From the NCBI GenBank assembly GCA_041685045.1, contig JAWLGP010000001.1:124001-188000 (forward strand): DNA of 64,000 bases, given 5' to 3'. Positions 53,419-60,872 of the stretch are shown here, piece after piece. How positions within the stretch are numbered: position 1 is the stretch's first letter; every line of letters begins with the position of its first letter. The translations under genes were made by a program, and so were the position numbers. Under the pieces are notes generated by a model, which was not told where the DNA came from, made no database searches, and was given only the letters and a program-made list of their open reading frames with translations. The stretch is from Thiohalomonas sp041685045 (GTDB lineage: Bacteria > Pseudomonadota > Gammaproteobacteria > Thiohalomonadales > Thiohalomonadaceae).

Positions 53419-53530
53419 GACGCGGAATGCCGGTGCACGATGGCAGGTTCGCTTTAAATACATCCCTGTACGCTCGACGGCCGCGTCCCTGCGGCCAACG
53501 ACCTGCCATCGTACACCGGCACCCCGCGTC
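53419..53530. repeat. Nested palindromic repeat element
   Basis: In the 271-bp divergent gap before hyuA, GCCGGTGCACGATGGCAGGT (53429-53448) is inverted at 53501-53520 with one mismatch. Flanking GACGCGG and CCGCGTC extend the arms to about 31 bases with minor gaps. Inside lie smaller palindromes (GGCCGC..GCGGCC type around 53480-53496). It looks like a dispersed intergenic repeat unit. Confidence 0.75.
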
Positions 53531-53637
53531 TACCCGCGTACGACAACCGAGCACCCGGTGGGACGTCGCTGGTTCAAGCCGTGCTAGCATACCGGCCCTG
53601 CCGAATATATGGGCATCTATTTCCGGATCAAGTCAGC

Positions 53638-55635
53638 GTGAATCAAGCGGCACAGCAAGACCGACAGCTTCTGCTCGGTGTCGACACCGGCGGTACCTTC
53701 ACCGACTTCGTGCTGTTCGACGGCAGTGGCCTGCGGGTGCACAAGGTGCTCTCCACCCCGGCCGCACCGGAGCAGGCGATCCTGCAGGGCATTGCCGAAC
53801 TCGGCATCGGCCCGGCCGACCTCCCGCGGCTGACGGTGGTACACGGCTCCACGGTGGCGACCAACGCCGCCCTGGAGGGCAAGGGGGTGCGCACCGCCTA
53901 CGTGACCAACCGCGGGCTCGGCGACCTGCTCACCATCGGCCGACAGGCTCGGGAACAGCTGTACGAGTTGCAGCCGGCGCCGGTGGCGCCGCCGGTCCCG
54001 GCCGAGCTGTGCATCGAGACCGGCGGCCGCCTCGGTGCCGACGGCAACGTGGTGGAGCCGCTGACCGAGGTCGACCTCGCCGAACTGCGCGCCCGCATCG
54101 AGGCGCTGCAACCCCGCGCGGTGGCCATCAATCTCCTGTTCTCATTCCTCGACGACCGCTTCGAACGGGCGATCGAAGCGGCCCTGCCCCAAGGGCTTTT
54201 CGTCTCCCGCGCTTCGGCGGTTCTGCCGGAATACCGGGAATACGAGCGGGGCATCACCACTTGGCTGAACGCCTGGGTCGGACCGTTGGTGGAGGGCTAC
54301 CTGCACCGCCTCAGCGCCGGACTGCCGGGTGCGGCGCTGTCGGTGATGCAGAGTGCCGGCACCACCATCGATGCCGCCCAGGCAGGCCGCCAGGCGGTGC
54401 ACATGCTGCTGTCCGGACCGGCCGGCGGCCTGGCCGGCGCCCGCACCCTGGCCGCAAAGGCCGGCCGAGAGCGTCTGCTGACCTTCGACATGGGCGGCAC
54501 CTCCACTGACGTCGCGCTGCTCGACGGCGAACTCAAGCTCACCACCGAAGGGCGCATCGGCCGCTACCCGGTATCGGTCCCGATGGTGGACATGCACACC
54601 ATCGGTGCCGGCGGCGGTTCCCTGGCCAGCGTCGACGCCGGTGGCCTGTTGCAGGTGGGACCGGAATCGGCCGGGGCGGACCCGGGGCCGGCCTGCTACG
54701 GCCGCGGCGGTACCCGGCCGACGGTTACCGATGCCAATCTGCTGCTGGGGCGGTTGCGCCCCGACGGCTTTCTCGGCGGCGGAATGGCGCTGGATCCGGC
54801 GGCCGCAGGGAGCGCCGTGGCGAAAGTCGCCGAACCGCTCGGGCTCTCTGCGGAAGAGGCGGCCGCCGGTATCGTGCGCGTCGCCAACGAACACATGGCC
54901 CGCGCCCTGCGGGTGATGTCGGTACAACGCGGCGTCGACCCGCGCCCGCTCACCCTGGTCTCCTTCGGCGGCGCCGGTGGGCTGCACGTCTGCGCCCTGG
55001 CCGACGCCCTCGGCATGCGCCGGGCCCTGGTGCCGATCTTCGGCGGCGTGCTCTCCGCCCTGGGCATGCTCGCCGCGCCGCGGGGCCGCCAGCTGTCGCA
55101 GACCTTGAAAGGCCCACTGGCGGAAGTGGAAGACCACACGATCGCGGCGACCTTCGCCCACCTGGAGGCCGCCGGCCAGGCCGAGCTGACGGCCGAAGGC
55201 GTGTCGGCGGCGACCGTGCAGGTCGTAAGGAGTGCGGACCTGCGCTATCGCGGCCAGTCCTACACCCTGACGGTGCCGTGGAACGACCGCGACCAGGCGG
55301 CCGCCGCCTTCCATGCCACCCACCAGCAGGCCTACGGCCACCGGCTGGACCTCCCGGTGGAGTTGGTCAACCTGCGGCTCGGCTTGAGCGGCCCGGAACC
55401 TGACCTGTCGCTGCCCGCCATCTCCCCCCACCCGGCACAACCGGCCGGTGAGGCGGACCTCTACGGGATCGACACCCCGGTCCCGCTCTGGCAGCGGGCG
55501 TCGCTCCCGACCGAAACGGAGCTGATCGGGCCGGCGCTGGTCCTCGAAACCGTGGCCACCACCTACATCGCCCCCGACTGGCGCGCCCGGGTCGACGCCA
55601 CCGGCAACCTGCTACTGGATCGCACCGGGCCTTAG
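53638..55635 (+). CDS. hyuA: Hydantoinase/5-oxoprolinase family protein, HyuA-type subunit
   Basis: 665-aa ATP-dependent amidohydrolase A subunit (hydantoin, oxoproline or acetone-carboxylase-like substrates). The N-terminal actin-like domain has LLGVDTGGTFTDFVLFDG (about 11-28) and VVHGSTVATNAALEGKGV; the central domain has TFDMGGTSTDVALLDG and MHTIGAGGGSLASVDAGG with SAGADPGPACYGRGG. GTG 53638 gives the family start; an earlier GTG at 53581 is less likely. The usual B subunit gene (hyuB) is not downstream. Instead the last ~280 bases are duplicated twice within 5.3 kb. Confidence 0.92.
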   Translation: MNQAAQQDRQLLLGVDTGGTFTDFVLFDGSGLRVHKVLSTPAAPEQAILQGIAELGIGPADLPRLTVVHGSTVATNAALEGKGVRTAYVTNRGLGDLLTIGRQAREQLYELQPAPVAPPVPAELCIETGGRLGADGNVVEPLTEVDLAELRARIEALQPRAVAINLLFSFLDDRFERAIEAALPQGLFVSRASAVLPEYREYERGITTWLNAWVGPLVEGYLHRLSAGLPGAALSVMQSAGTTIDAAQAGRQAVHMLLSGPAGGLAGARTLAAKAGRERLLTFDMGGTSTDVALLDGELKLTTEGRIGRYPVSVPMVDMHTIGAGGGSLASVDAGGLLQVGPESAGADPGPACYGRGGTRPTVTDANLLLGRLRPDGFLGGGMALDPAAAGSAVAKVAEPLGLSAEEAAAGIVRVANEHMARALRVMSVQRGVDPRPLTLVSFGGAGGLHVCALADALGMRRALVPIFGGVLSALGMLAAPRGRQLSQTLKGPLAEVEDHTIAATFAHLEAAGQAELTAEGVSAATVQVVRSADLRYRGQSYTLTVPWNDRDQAAAAFHATHQQAYGHRLDLPVELVNLRLGLSGPEPDLSLPAISPHPAQPAGEADLYGIDTPVPLWQRASLPTETELIGPALVLETVATTYIAPDWRARVDATGNLLLDRTGP

Positions 55636-55960
55636 CAGGGCCCCCTGTGGGAGGGCCGTCCCCGGCCCGATGCGGCGCCTGGAGTGCCACTGAATCCCGA
55701 GATCAACTCGCCCCGCCCCCTTAGGCAGTAAGGCCCGTGTTGCAATCGGCCTTCCAGGGATTCAATTCCCCGCAGGGTAGTGGTAGTAATAGTGCAACCT
55801 CTTTGGAAGAACGTGGCATGGAAACAGCTGCAAACACTCCCATTCCCCCAAGCGCACCCCGGCTGAAGCCGGACGCGCGTTTCCACGTCTCCGTTTTTAT
55901 CAAGGCTCGGGGTATCACCAGACGATTTTTCACTTCTGCGCAAGTTTGCCCGGAAAATCA
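55636..55960. repeat. Repeat R, copy 1
   Basis: 325 bases directly after the hyuA stop, repeated at 57034-57360 with scattered mismatches and in part at 60923-61001. It begins near CCCCCTGTGGGAGGGCC and ends GCCCGGAAAATCA, right at the start codon of the next gene. Relative to copies 2 and 3 it lacks about 47 bases just after the hyuA stop. I find no convincing gene inside; long minus-strand open frames cross it in both copies, but they carry no recognised domain. Confidence 0.85.
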
Positions 55961-56506
55961 ATGAAAAAGTTGCTAATAAGCATACTACTAATTATATACG
56001 CTACGGCAGCAAATGCTGCTGACGTTGAGTACGTTGAACAATTACTTGAACCACTAGGTGGCAGGATAGACCGCCCGAAAGAGTGGCATTATACAGAGGG
56101 GCATAATGCCCAATCGTGGCTATGGACTATCTCACGAGAAAATGCTGCAGGTGGTTCGCATTATGATGTTGGCGTCCGTATCCAGGCTGTACCCAATGTT
56201 CAAAAAATCACTGGAAAGTCGCCAAAACAATTTATCCTCGATCTAAAGGACAAGAAGTCAAAGGCGGCAGATAAAGTGATTTCCGAATGCACAGATAGTT
56301 ACCAAGGGTTCTTCTCCCGAGTATGCTTAGAAACAGAGGAGGGTCCGTTTCATATTCTATATTCGCTATTCTGGGGCAATCGTATGGATCTGATTGTAAT
56401 TACAACATCAGGCGCCCCGAAGGAGGAATGGCAACAGTATGATGGAGTATTTAACCATATGTCCTCATTTGAGCTAATAGATATGAGTCGTTTTAATGAA
56501 CAATAA
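55961..56506 (+). CDS. Exported hypothetical cassette protein
   Basis: 181-aa protein with a signal peptide (KKLLISILLIIYATAANA, cut before ADVEY). The mature part has a DRPKEWHYTEG segment, two cysteines (SECTDS, SRVCLE) and ends in SSFELIDMSRFNEQ. No family recognised. Its A/T-rich codon use contrasts sharply with the GC-rich neighbours, indicating acquisition. It sits between repeat R1 and a group II intron remnant, so it looks like the cargo of a gene cassette. The start follows the R/cargo junction directly. Confidence 0.8.
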   Translation: MKKLLISILLIIYATAANAADVEYVEQLLEPLGGRIDRPKEWHYTEGHNAQSWLWTISRENAAGGSHYDVGVRIQAVPNVQKITGKSPKQFILDLKDKKSKAADKVISECTDSYQGFFSRVCLETEEGPFHILYSLFWGNRMDLIVITTSGAPKEEWQQYDGVFNHMSSFELIDMSRFNEQ

Positions 56507-56513
56507 ACGTCTA

Positions 56514-56630
56514 ATCGGGTGAGGGCGGGATTCTAACCCGCCCTCCCCACACCACCTAGCATACGGATCCGCACTAGACGGTTCACAGAAGGGAGCACAC
56601 GACAGTTCCAGGTGTACCCGTGCGCTTTCA
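56514..56630 (-). mobile_element. Group II intron 3' end remnant, copy 1
   Basis: Read on the minus strand, 56582-56551 folds as domain V: a 9-bp lower helix (ACCGTCTAG with CTAGGTGGT), a 2-base 3' bulge TG, a 4-bp upper helix and a tetraloop. Domain VI follows (GAGGGCGGG 56521-56529 with CCCGCCCTC 56537-56545), ending ..CCCGAT at 56514. The bases beyond, TAGACG on the minus strand, resemble an attC core (GTTAGAC). Upstream, the intron retains only the last few maturase codons before the P1 repeat. Confidence 0.78.
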
Positions 56631-56700
56631 TTTGGGGTCAGATGAACAACCCTGGGCCGGGCTCGTTGCGAGGGGAATTTTTCATCTGACCCCGAACATT
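56631..56700. repeat. Inverted-repeat element P, copy 1
   Basis: About 70 bases with terminal inverted repeats GGGGTCAGATGAA (56634-56646) and TTCATCTGACCCC (56681-56693), flanked by TTT and GAACATT. Further copies lie at 60629 and 62880. It joins the intron remnant to hyuA 3' copy B. No coding content. Confidence 0.88.
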
Positions 56701-56703
56701 CTC

Positions 56704-56985
56704 GGTGGAATTGGCCAACCTGCGGCTCGGCTTGAGCGGCCCGGAACCTGACCTGTCGCTGCCCGCCATCTCCCCCCCCACCCGGCGCAACCGGCCGGTG
56801 AGGCGGACCTCTACGGGATCGACACCCCGGTCCCGCTCTGGCAGCGGGCATCGCTCCCGGCCGGGACGGAGCTGACCGGGCCGGTGCTGGTCCTCGAGAC
56901 AGTGGCCACCACCTACATCGCCCCCGGCTGGCGCGCCCGGGTCGACGCCACCGGCAACCTGCTACTGGATCGCACCGCCCCTTAG
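56704..56985 (+). pseudogene. hyuA 3' end, duplicated copy B
   Basis: Near-identical to 55356-55635 of hyuA (the last ~93 codons and stop). It begins GGTGGAATTGG without a start, and a one-base insertion in the C-run at about 56767-56773 (seven C against six) shifts the frame. It is a non-functional fragment left by segmental duplication or recombination. Confidence 0.92.
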
Positions 56986-57360
56986 CCTCCGTCACCGTCG
57001 CGGCGAAACATCCCCCCCATTTACGCCGAGCGAGAACAGGCCCCCTGTGGGAGGGCCGTCCCCGGCCCGATGCGGCGCCTGGAGTGCCACTGAATCCCGA
57101 GATCAACTCGCCCCGCCCCCTTAGGCAGTAAGGCCCGTGTTGCAATCGGCCTTGCAGGGATTCAATTCCCCGCAAGGTAGTGGTAGTAATAGGGCAACCT
57201 CTTTGGAAGAACGTGGCATGGAAACAGCTGCAAACACTCCCATTCTCCCACGCGCACCCCGGCTGAAGCCGGACGCGCGTTTCCACGTCTGCGTTTTTAT
57301 CAAGGTTCGGGATATCACCAAACGAGTTTTCGCTCCTGAGCAGGTTTGCCCGGAAACTCA
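56986..57360. repeat. Repeat R, copy 2 (with 5' extension)
   Basis: Starts after the copy B stop with 48 bases (CCTCCGTCACC.. to ..GAGAA) that are also in copy 3 but missing from copy 1, then repeats the R1 sequence through GCCCGGAAACTCA. The next bases, ATGTCTAACGC, differ from copy 1 and contain GTCTAAC, which fits the integron core pattern RYYYAAC. The remaining 57361-57471 holds no gene I can support. Confidence 0.87.
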
Positions 57361-57471
57361 ATGTCTAACGCAAAAATCTGTTCCAGGTTATTTGCTTTGC
57401 TACGAAGAATCCAGATATCTTGAAATCGGCCGCTTCGGTAGATTCAACTGCTATGCATTAAGGGCAGAAAT

Positions 57472-58263
57472 ATGGAAATAGAAGAAAACGCTCTTGAAAG
57501 GGCTCTTCGGAGAGCCGCAGACGAGCCAGCCGAGCGACCGGAATTCTATCGTCTTCTGTTGGAGTCAACAGTCTTTGTCATTGGCACCTCTGGCCAGCTA
57601 TCGGAGGAAAGAGAAACTTTGGAAGCAGGCTCGAACGTGCAGATCCAGAACTGGCAAAGACAAGACGGTTCGCCAGTCATTCCTTTTTTCTCGTCTATTG
57701 AAGCATTGCAACGGGCTATTGACCGCGAAGAATCCTACATGGCTTTACCGGCGAGGCCTCTTTTTGAAATGACACGTGGCGCGACCTTGGTGCTTAATCC
57801 TAGGTCCGACTACGGAAAGGAGTTTTTCCCAAACGAAATAGAATCGCTTCTATCCGATGGGATCAACAAGCGCCCGGCGCAAAGGGTAGTTAAGAAGGAA
57901 ACGAAAGTCCTTTTGGGCCAGCCGAAGGACTATCCAGCTGCGATAGTCGCATCTCTGACCACTCTTCTGTCTAAACACAGCAACGTAAAGGCGGCGTACG
58001 TTGCCCTGATGCACGATCCATCCGTTGACGAGAAACCGCATCTAGTGATCGGCATTGAGGCGGACAACCATTTTGAAAAGGTGATCCGTGAAGCAGGAAC
58101 CGTAGCCGGCGACATGGCGCCAGGGGGAGAGCCGGTGGACTTGGTGCGAGTGGTGCGGGGAGAAAGCGGTTTGTCCCAGTACTTTGTTGATGAGGTTAAG
58201 CCTTTCTATGAGCGCACGTGGGGTTCGAAATTGAAATCGGTTTTCGGTATCGGGCGTGCATAA
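57472..58263 (+). CDS. SseB family protein (cassette gene)
   Basis: 263-aa protein of the SseB family (enhanced serine sensitivity). The N-terminal domain has RPEFYRLLLESTVFVIG (about 21-37) and PFFSSIEALQRAI with YMALPARPLFEM; the C-terminal SseB_C-like part has VLLGQPKDYPAAIVASLTTL and HLVIGIEADNHFEKVIREAG. Cytosolic; molecular role unclear. The stop codon TAA lies within the first core of an attC site, as in integron cassettes. Moderately lower GC than the chromosomal neighbours. Confidence 0.88.
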   Translation: MEIEENALERALRRAADEPAERPEFYRLLLESTVFVIGTSGQLSEERETLEAGSNVQIQNWQRQDGSPVIPFFSSIEALQRAIDREESYMALPARPLFEMTRGATLVLNPRSDYGKEFFPNEIESLLSDGINKRPAQRVVKKETKVLLGQPKDYPAAIVASLTTLLSKHSNVKAAYVALMHDPSVDEKPHLVIGIEADNHFEKVIREAGTVAGDMAPGGEPVDLVRVVRGESGLSQYFVDEVKPFYERTWGSKLKSVFGIGRA

Positions 58264-58326
58264 CACTGCGCTCCAGCCGACATCGGGCCGCAATGCGGCC
58301 CTCTTCGGCTGAGCTTGGCGTTAGGC
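58258..58326 (+). other. Integron attC recombination site
   Basis: Classical attC layout: R'' core GCATAAC at 58258-58264 and R' core GTTAGGC at 58320-58326. Inside, CAGCCGA (58274-58280) pairs with TCGGCTG (58305-58311), and the tip GGGCCGC-AAT-GCGGCCC (58285-58301) forms a perfect hairpin. An unpaired offset between arms is present as in true attC sites. It separates the sseB-like gene from the next small gene, so both are cassettes. The window has no integrase gene. Confidence 0.9.
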
Positions 58327-58336
58327 GAAGGGTCGG

Positions 58337-58705
58337 ATGTTCTACGCATTGCTAATAGTTGCCGCTCTCCTGATTGCTGCTGAGGTCTATTCAGCGCGGG
58401 AGAACAGAAAAATGCAGCAACAAATTGCGGCGACGCATCTATGGAAGATGGTGTATCGGTGGCGTCTCGCGCTCGGCGTTCCTTTGGCAGTGCTCTCTGC
58501 ATTCATCATCTACCCACTTCCTGGCGGAAACGAGACCTATCGCGCGATGGGCTTTCCTTTATTGGTCGCGGCTTTCGACGAAGCAGGACGAGACTACGTG
58601 GGGCCTTTTACGGGACCGTCGTTGGTTGGGAATGCGGCAATCTGGTACTTTCTTCCTCAAGTCGCGCTATTCATTTGGGCGCGTACGTTCAAGCGGAAGC
58701 CATGA
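58337..58705 (+). CDS. Small membrane protein (cassette gene)
   Basis: 122-aa protein with three hydrophobic segments (FYALLIVAALLIAAEVYS, 2-19; LALGVPLAVLSAFIIYPLP, about 44-62; AAIWYFLPQVALFIWART, about 100-117). No family recognised. It starts 10 bases after the attC R' core, typical for a cassette gene. Its stop is followed by GCGCCTAA, an incomplete attC R'' core interrupted by a group II intron end. Confidence 0.75.
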   Translation: MFYALLIVAALLIAAEVYSARENRKMQQQIAATHLWKMVYRWRLALGVPLAVLSAFIIYPLPGGNETYRAMGFPLLVAAFDEAGRDYVGPFTGPSLVGNAAIWYFLPQVALFIWARTFKRKP

Positions 58706-58778
58706 GTGCGCCTAATCGGGTAAGGGCGGGCTTCTAACCCGCCCTCCCCACACCATCTAGCATGCGGGTCCGCACTAG

Positions 58779-60464
58779 AGCACCGATCAGGTAAAGACGA
58801 GGGGATCGACAGCGGGATCGGGGCATGATCAAATTGCGGCATCTGAATCGAGAGAGTCCGCAGCGATGCCCGTTAGCCGTGTCTACCACTGGGATGTGCC
58901 TGAATTATTAAGTAGGGAAGAGGAAGCTATTTGCAAGCGACTGAAGCGAACGGGAAAGTTGTTCGCCTTCCTGCGTCGGCACCGACACCGGTTGTTTGAC
59001 GCAAGTTTCGAGGAAAGATTGTCCGCGGTGTACTCGGACTTGCCACGGGGTACAGCCCCAGTAGCCCCGGCCTTGTTGGCAATGGTGACGCTACTGCAGG
59101 CCTACGAGCAGAAGTCAGATGCTGGGGCGGTGGAGGAGGCGGTATTCGACAAGCGCTGGCAGATGGTTCTGGGTTGCCTCGGCGATTCCAAGCCCCCGTT
59201 TTCCCAGGGCGTACTGGTGGATTTCCGCCGTCGGTTGCAGGAGGCCGACCTGGATCAAGCACTGCTGGAACGCACGGTGCAGTTGGCGAAGGAAACGGGC
59301 GAGTTTGGTTACAAGCAGCTGAAGGTGGCGCTGGACTCGGCGCCCCTTTGGGGCGCGGGCCGGGTGGAAGATTCTTTCAATCTGCTGGGGCATGCGTTGG
59401 AAATTCTGCTGCGCTGTGTGGTGGAGGTTAGCAATAAACCAAGGGAACAGATTGTTCGGGAGGCCCAACTGAGCGTGGTCGAAGGCAGCAGCGTCAAGGC
59501 GCAACTGGACATCGATTGGGACGACCCGGTTGCCCAGCAACAAGCCCTCACAAAAATCGTCACAGAGGTCCAGAGTTTGCGCAGTTGGGTTACCGAGTAC
59601 CTTCCGAACGATGAGAAGCAGCCACCGCTCAGTGAAGCGATAGCACTCCTCGAACAGCTGCTGGAGCAGGATTTGGAGCCAGACCCCACCGGCGGCGGCT
59701 ACCGGATCAAGCGCGGCACCGCGCGCGAGAGGCGGATATCGGTGACCGACGGCGACATGCGTCATGGGCGCAAGAGCAGTAGCCGGGTTATCAACGGCTA
59801 CAAGCGCCATATTGCCCGCGATTTGGAGCAAGGACTCATCTTGGCTGCAACCGTTCGTCCGGCCAACGAGCCGGAGCACGCCGCGGCAGCGCTCTTGCGG
59901 CCCCAGGTCGAACGCTACGGGCCGGTATCGGCTTTATTTATCGACCGGGGCTACCTTGCCGCGCAATGGACTGCAGACCTGTACGAGCGGGGCAAGCGGA
60001 TTGTCGCCAAGCCATGGTCATCGAGCCCAAGAGAAGGCTGCTTTGGGAAAGAGCGTTTTCAGATCGACTTGCCGCTTCAGAAGGTGGTTTGTCCGGCCGG
60101 TCAGGAGGCACCGATTCGCGGCCATCGAGCGGAATTCGCCCCTTCTGTCTGTGCCACCTGTTCCTTGCGTGCCCAATGCACGACGGCCGCACAGGGGCGA
60201 GGCCGTACGGTAGCTATCCACGCGCAAGAGGCGATGCTCCTGGACTTGCGACGTCGTCAACAAACACCGCAAGGCCGGGCGGAATTGCGTGAGCGAACCG
60301 CGGTTGAGCATGGGCTCGCCCGCGTCTGTCGCATACAGGGGCCGCGCGCACGGTATCTCGGCGTTCGCAAGAACGAGTTCGACCTGCGCCGAACCGCTTG
60401 TATCGTCAATCTACACGCTGCCGACCGGTTCGATGCGGCAGCCTAAATTTACCTGTTCGGTGCT
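58779..60464 (+). mobile_element. IS1182-family insertion sequence, intact
   Basis: 1686-bp element. Terminal inverted repeats are AGCACCGATCAGGTAAA (58779-58795) and TTTACCTGTTCGGTGCT (60448-60464), one mismatch in 17. It is flanked by the 4-bp palindromic direct repeat CTAG (58775-58778 and 60465-60468). It carries a single complete transposase gene. The target is domain V of a group II intron remnant; the uninterrupted sequence can be read in copy 1 (56571-56587). Confidence 0.93.
58866..60446 (+). CDS. IS1182 family transposase
   Basis: 526-aa DDE transposase. The N-terminal DUF772-type domain has DLPRGTAPVAPALLAMVTLL (about 58-77) and CLGDSKPPFSQGVLVDFRRR. The catalytic DDE core has ALDSAPLWGAG (first Asp, about 158), LFIDRGYLA (second Asp) and AELRERTAVEHGLARV (Glu). 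A four-cysteine cluster (VCPAGQ, VCATCSLRAQC) lies before the final Glu, as in the family. Full length with no frameshift, so probably active. Confidence 0.94.
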   Translation: MPVSRVYHWDVPELLSREEEAICKRLKRTGKLFAFLRRHRHRLFDASFEERLSAVYSDLPRGTAPVAPALLAMVTLLQAYEQKSDAGAVEEAVFDKRWQMVLGCLGDSKPPFSQGVLVDFRRRLQEADLDQALLERTVQLAKETGEFGYKQLKVALDSAPLWGAGRVEDSFNLLGHALEILLRCVVEVSNKPREQIVREAQLSVVEGSSVKAQLDIDWDDPVAQQQALTKIVTEVQSLRSWVTEYLPNDEKQPPLSEAIALLEQLLEQDLEPDPTGGGYRIKRGTARERRISVTDGDMRHGRKSSSRVINGYKRHIARDLEQGLILAATVRPANEPEHAAAALLRPQVERYGPVSALFIDRGYLAAQWTADLYERGKRIVAKPWSSSPREGCFGKERFQIDLPLQKVVCPAGQEAPIRGHRAEFAPSVCATCSLRAQCTTAAQGRGRTVAIHAQEAMLLDLRRRQQTPQGRAELRERTAVEHGLARVCRIQGPRARYLGVRKNEFDLRRTACIVNLHAADRFDAAA

Positions 60465-60500
60465 CTAGGCGGTTCACAAGAAGGGGGCACACGACAGATT

Positions 60501-60617
60501 TCAGATGTACCCGTGCGCCTTCATCCAAAGATCACGCACCGATACCAAGCCTTGGCGTTTCAGCCAGTCATTGGTCATTCCGCTCTGAGTCGCCAGCGTC
60601 TTCGACAGGTGCCAGCA
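60501..60617 (-). pseudogene. C-terminal remnant of group II intron reverse transcriptase/maturase
   Basis: Minus-strand translation from about 60614 to the TGA at 60501 reads WHLSKTLATQSGMTNDWLKR then QGLVSVRDLWMKAHGYI and stop. This is the characteristic end of bacterial group II intron maturases (W-x-L-x-K-T-x-A-T-Q then W-L-x-x-Q-G-L-x-S-x-x-x-L-W). Only ~38 codons remain; the rest of the gene is absent, replaced by repeat P2. It lies at the expected place just 5' of intron domain V. Confidence 0.85.
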
Positions 60618-60628
60618 TGATGTTGATG

Positions 60629-60718
60629 TTTGGGGTCAGATGAACAACCCTCCCCGGGGCGGGCTCGTTGCAAGGGAATCTTTCATCTGACCGCGAACAT
60701 TTTTGACCCCGAACATTT
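60629..60718. repeat. Inverted-repeat element P, copy 2
   Basis: Second copy of element P: GGGGTCAGATGAA (60632-60644) against TTCATCTGACCGC (60682-60694, one mismatch), with a few internal differences from copy 1. A partial extra end (TTTTTGACCCCGAACATT, 60701-60718) is added. It joins the maturase remnant to hyuA 3' copy C. Confidence 0.85.
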
Positions 60719-60720
60719 TG

Positions 60721-60872
60721 CGCTCTGGCAGCGGGCGCCCCTCCCGGCCGGGACGAAGCTGACCGGGCCGGCGCTGGTCCTCGAGACCGTGGCCACCACC
60801 TACATCGCCCCCGGCTGGCGCGCCCGGGTCGACGCCGCCGGCAACCTGCTACTGGATCGCACCGGGCCTTAA
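60721..60872 (+). pseudogene. hyuA 3' end, duplicated copy C
   Basis: The last ~50 codons of hyuA (matching 55484-55635), from CGCTCTGGCAGCGGGCG to a stop codon, TAA here instead of TAG. The reading frame is intact but lacks any start or the catalytic domains. Point differences shared with copy B (for example CCCGGCTGG against CCCGACTGG) suggest B and C are closer to each other than to hyuA. Confidence 0.92.

Larger units (their letters stand above)
58715..60628 (-). mobile_element. Group II intron 3' remnant, copy 2, split by IS1182 element
   Basis: Minus-strand intron end matching copy 1: domain VI hairpin with GGGCGGG and CCCGCCC arms (about 58723-58745) and domain V from 58752 to 58778, continuing at 60469-60473 after the IS. 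The intron ends ..CCCGAT at 58715; the exon continues TAGGCGC, fitting an attC core GTTAGGC. Upstream in intron direction (60474-60617) lies the 3' end of a maturase gene. Everything 5' of that is replaced by repeat P2. Confidence 0.8.

Noticed and set aside
54142..55440. 432-codon minus-strand frame opposite hyuA
   Set aside because: Antisense of a conserved enzyme with intact motifs; product is Gly/Arg/His-rich with no recognised domain.
56474..57361. 295-codon minus-strand open frame spanning repeat R2, hyuA copy B, P1 and the intron remnant
   Set aside because: It runs through several unrelated repeat modules, so it cannot be a single gene; the shared part with R1 is noted only as a weak observation.
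57137..57481. 114-aa open frame across repeat R2 into the sseB cassette
   Set aside because: It covers the R/cassette junction and has no counterpart after R1; it stops just inside the SseB start.
60630..60872. 80-aa gene at hyuA copy C
   Set aside because: The N-terminal half translates the P2 repeat and the rest is the tail of hyuA; it is a fused remnant, not a gene.
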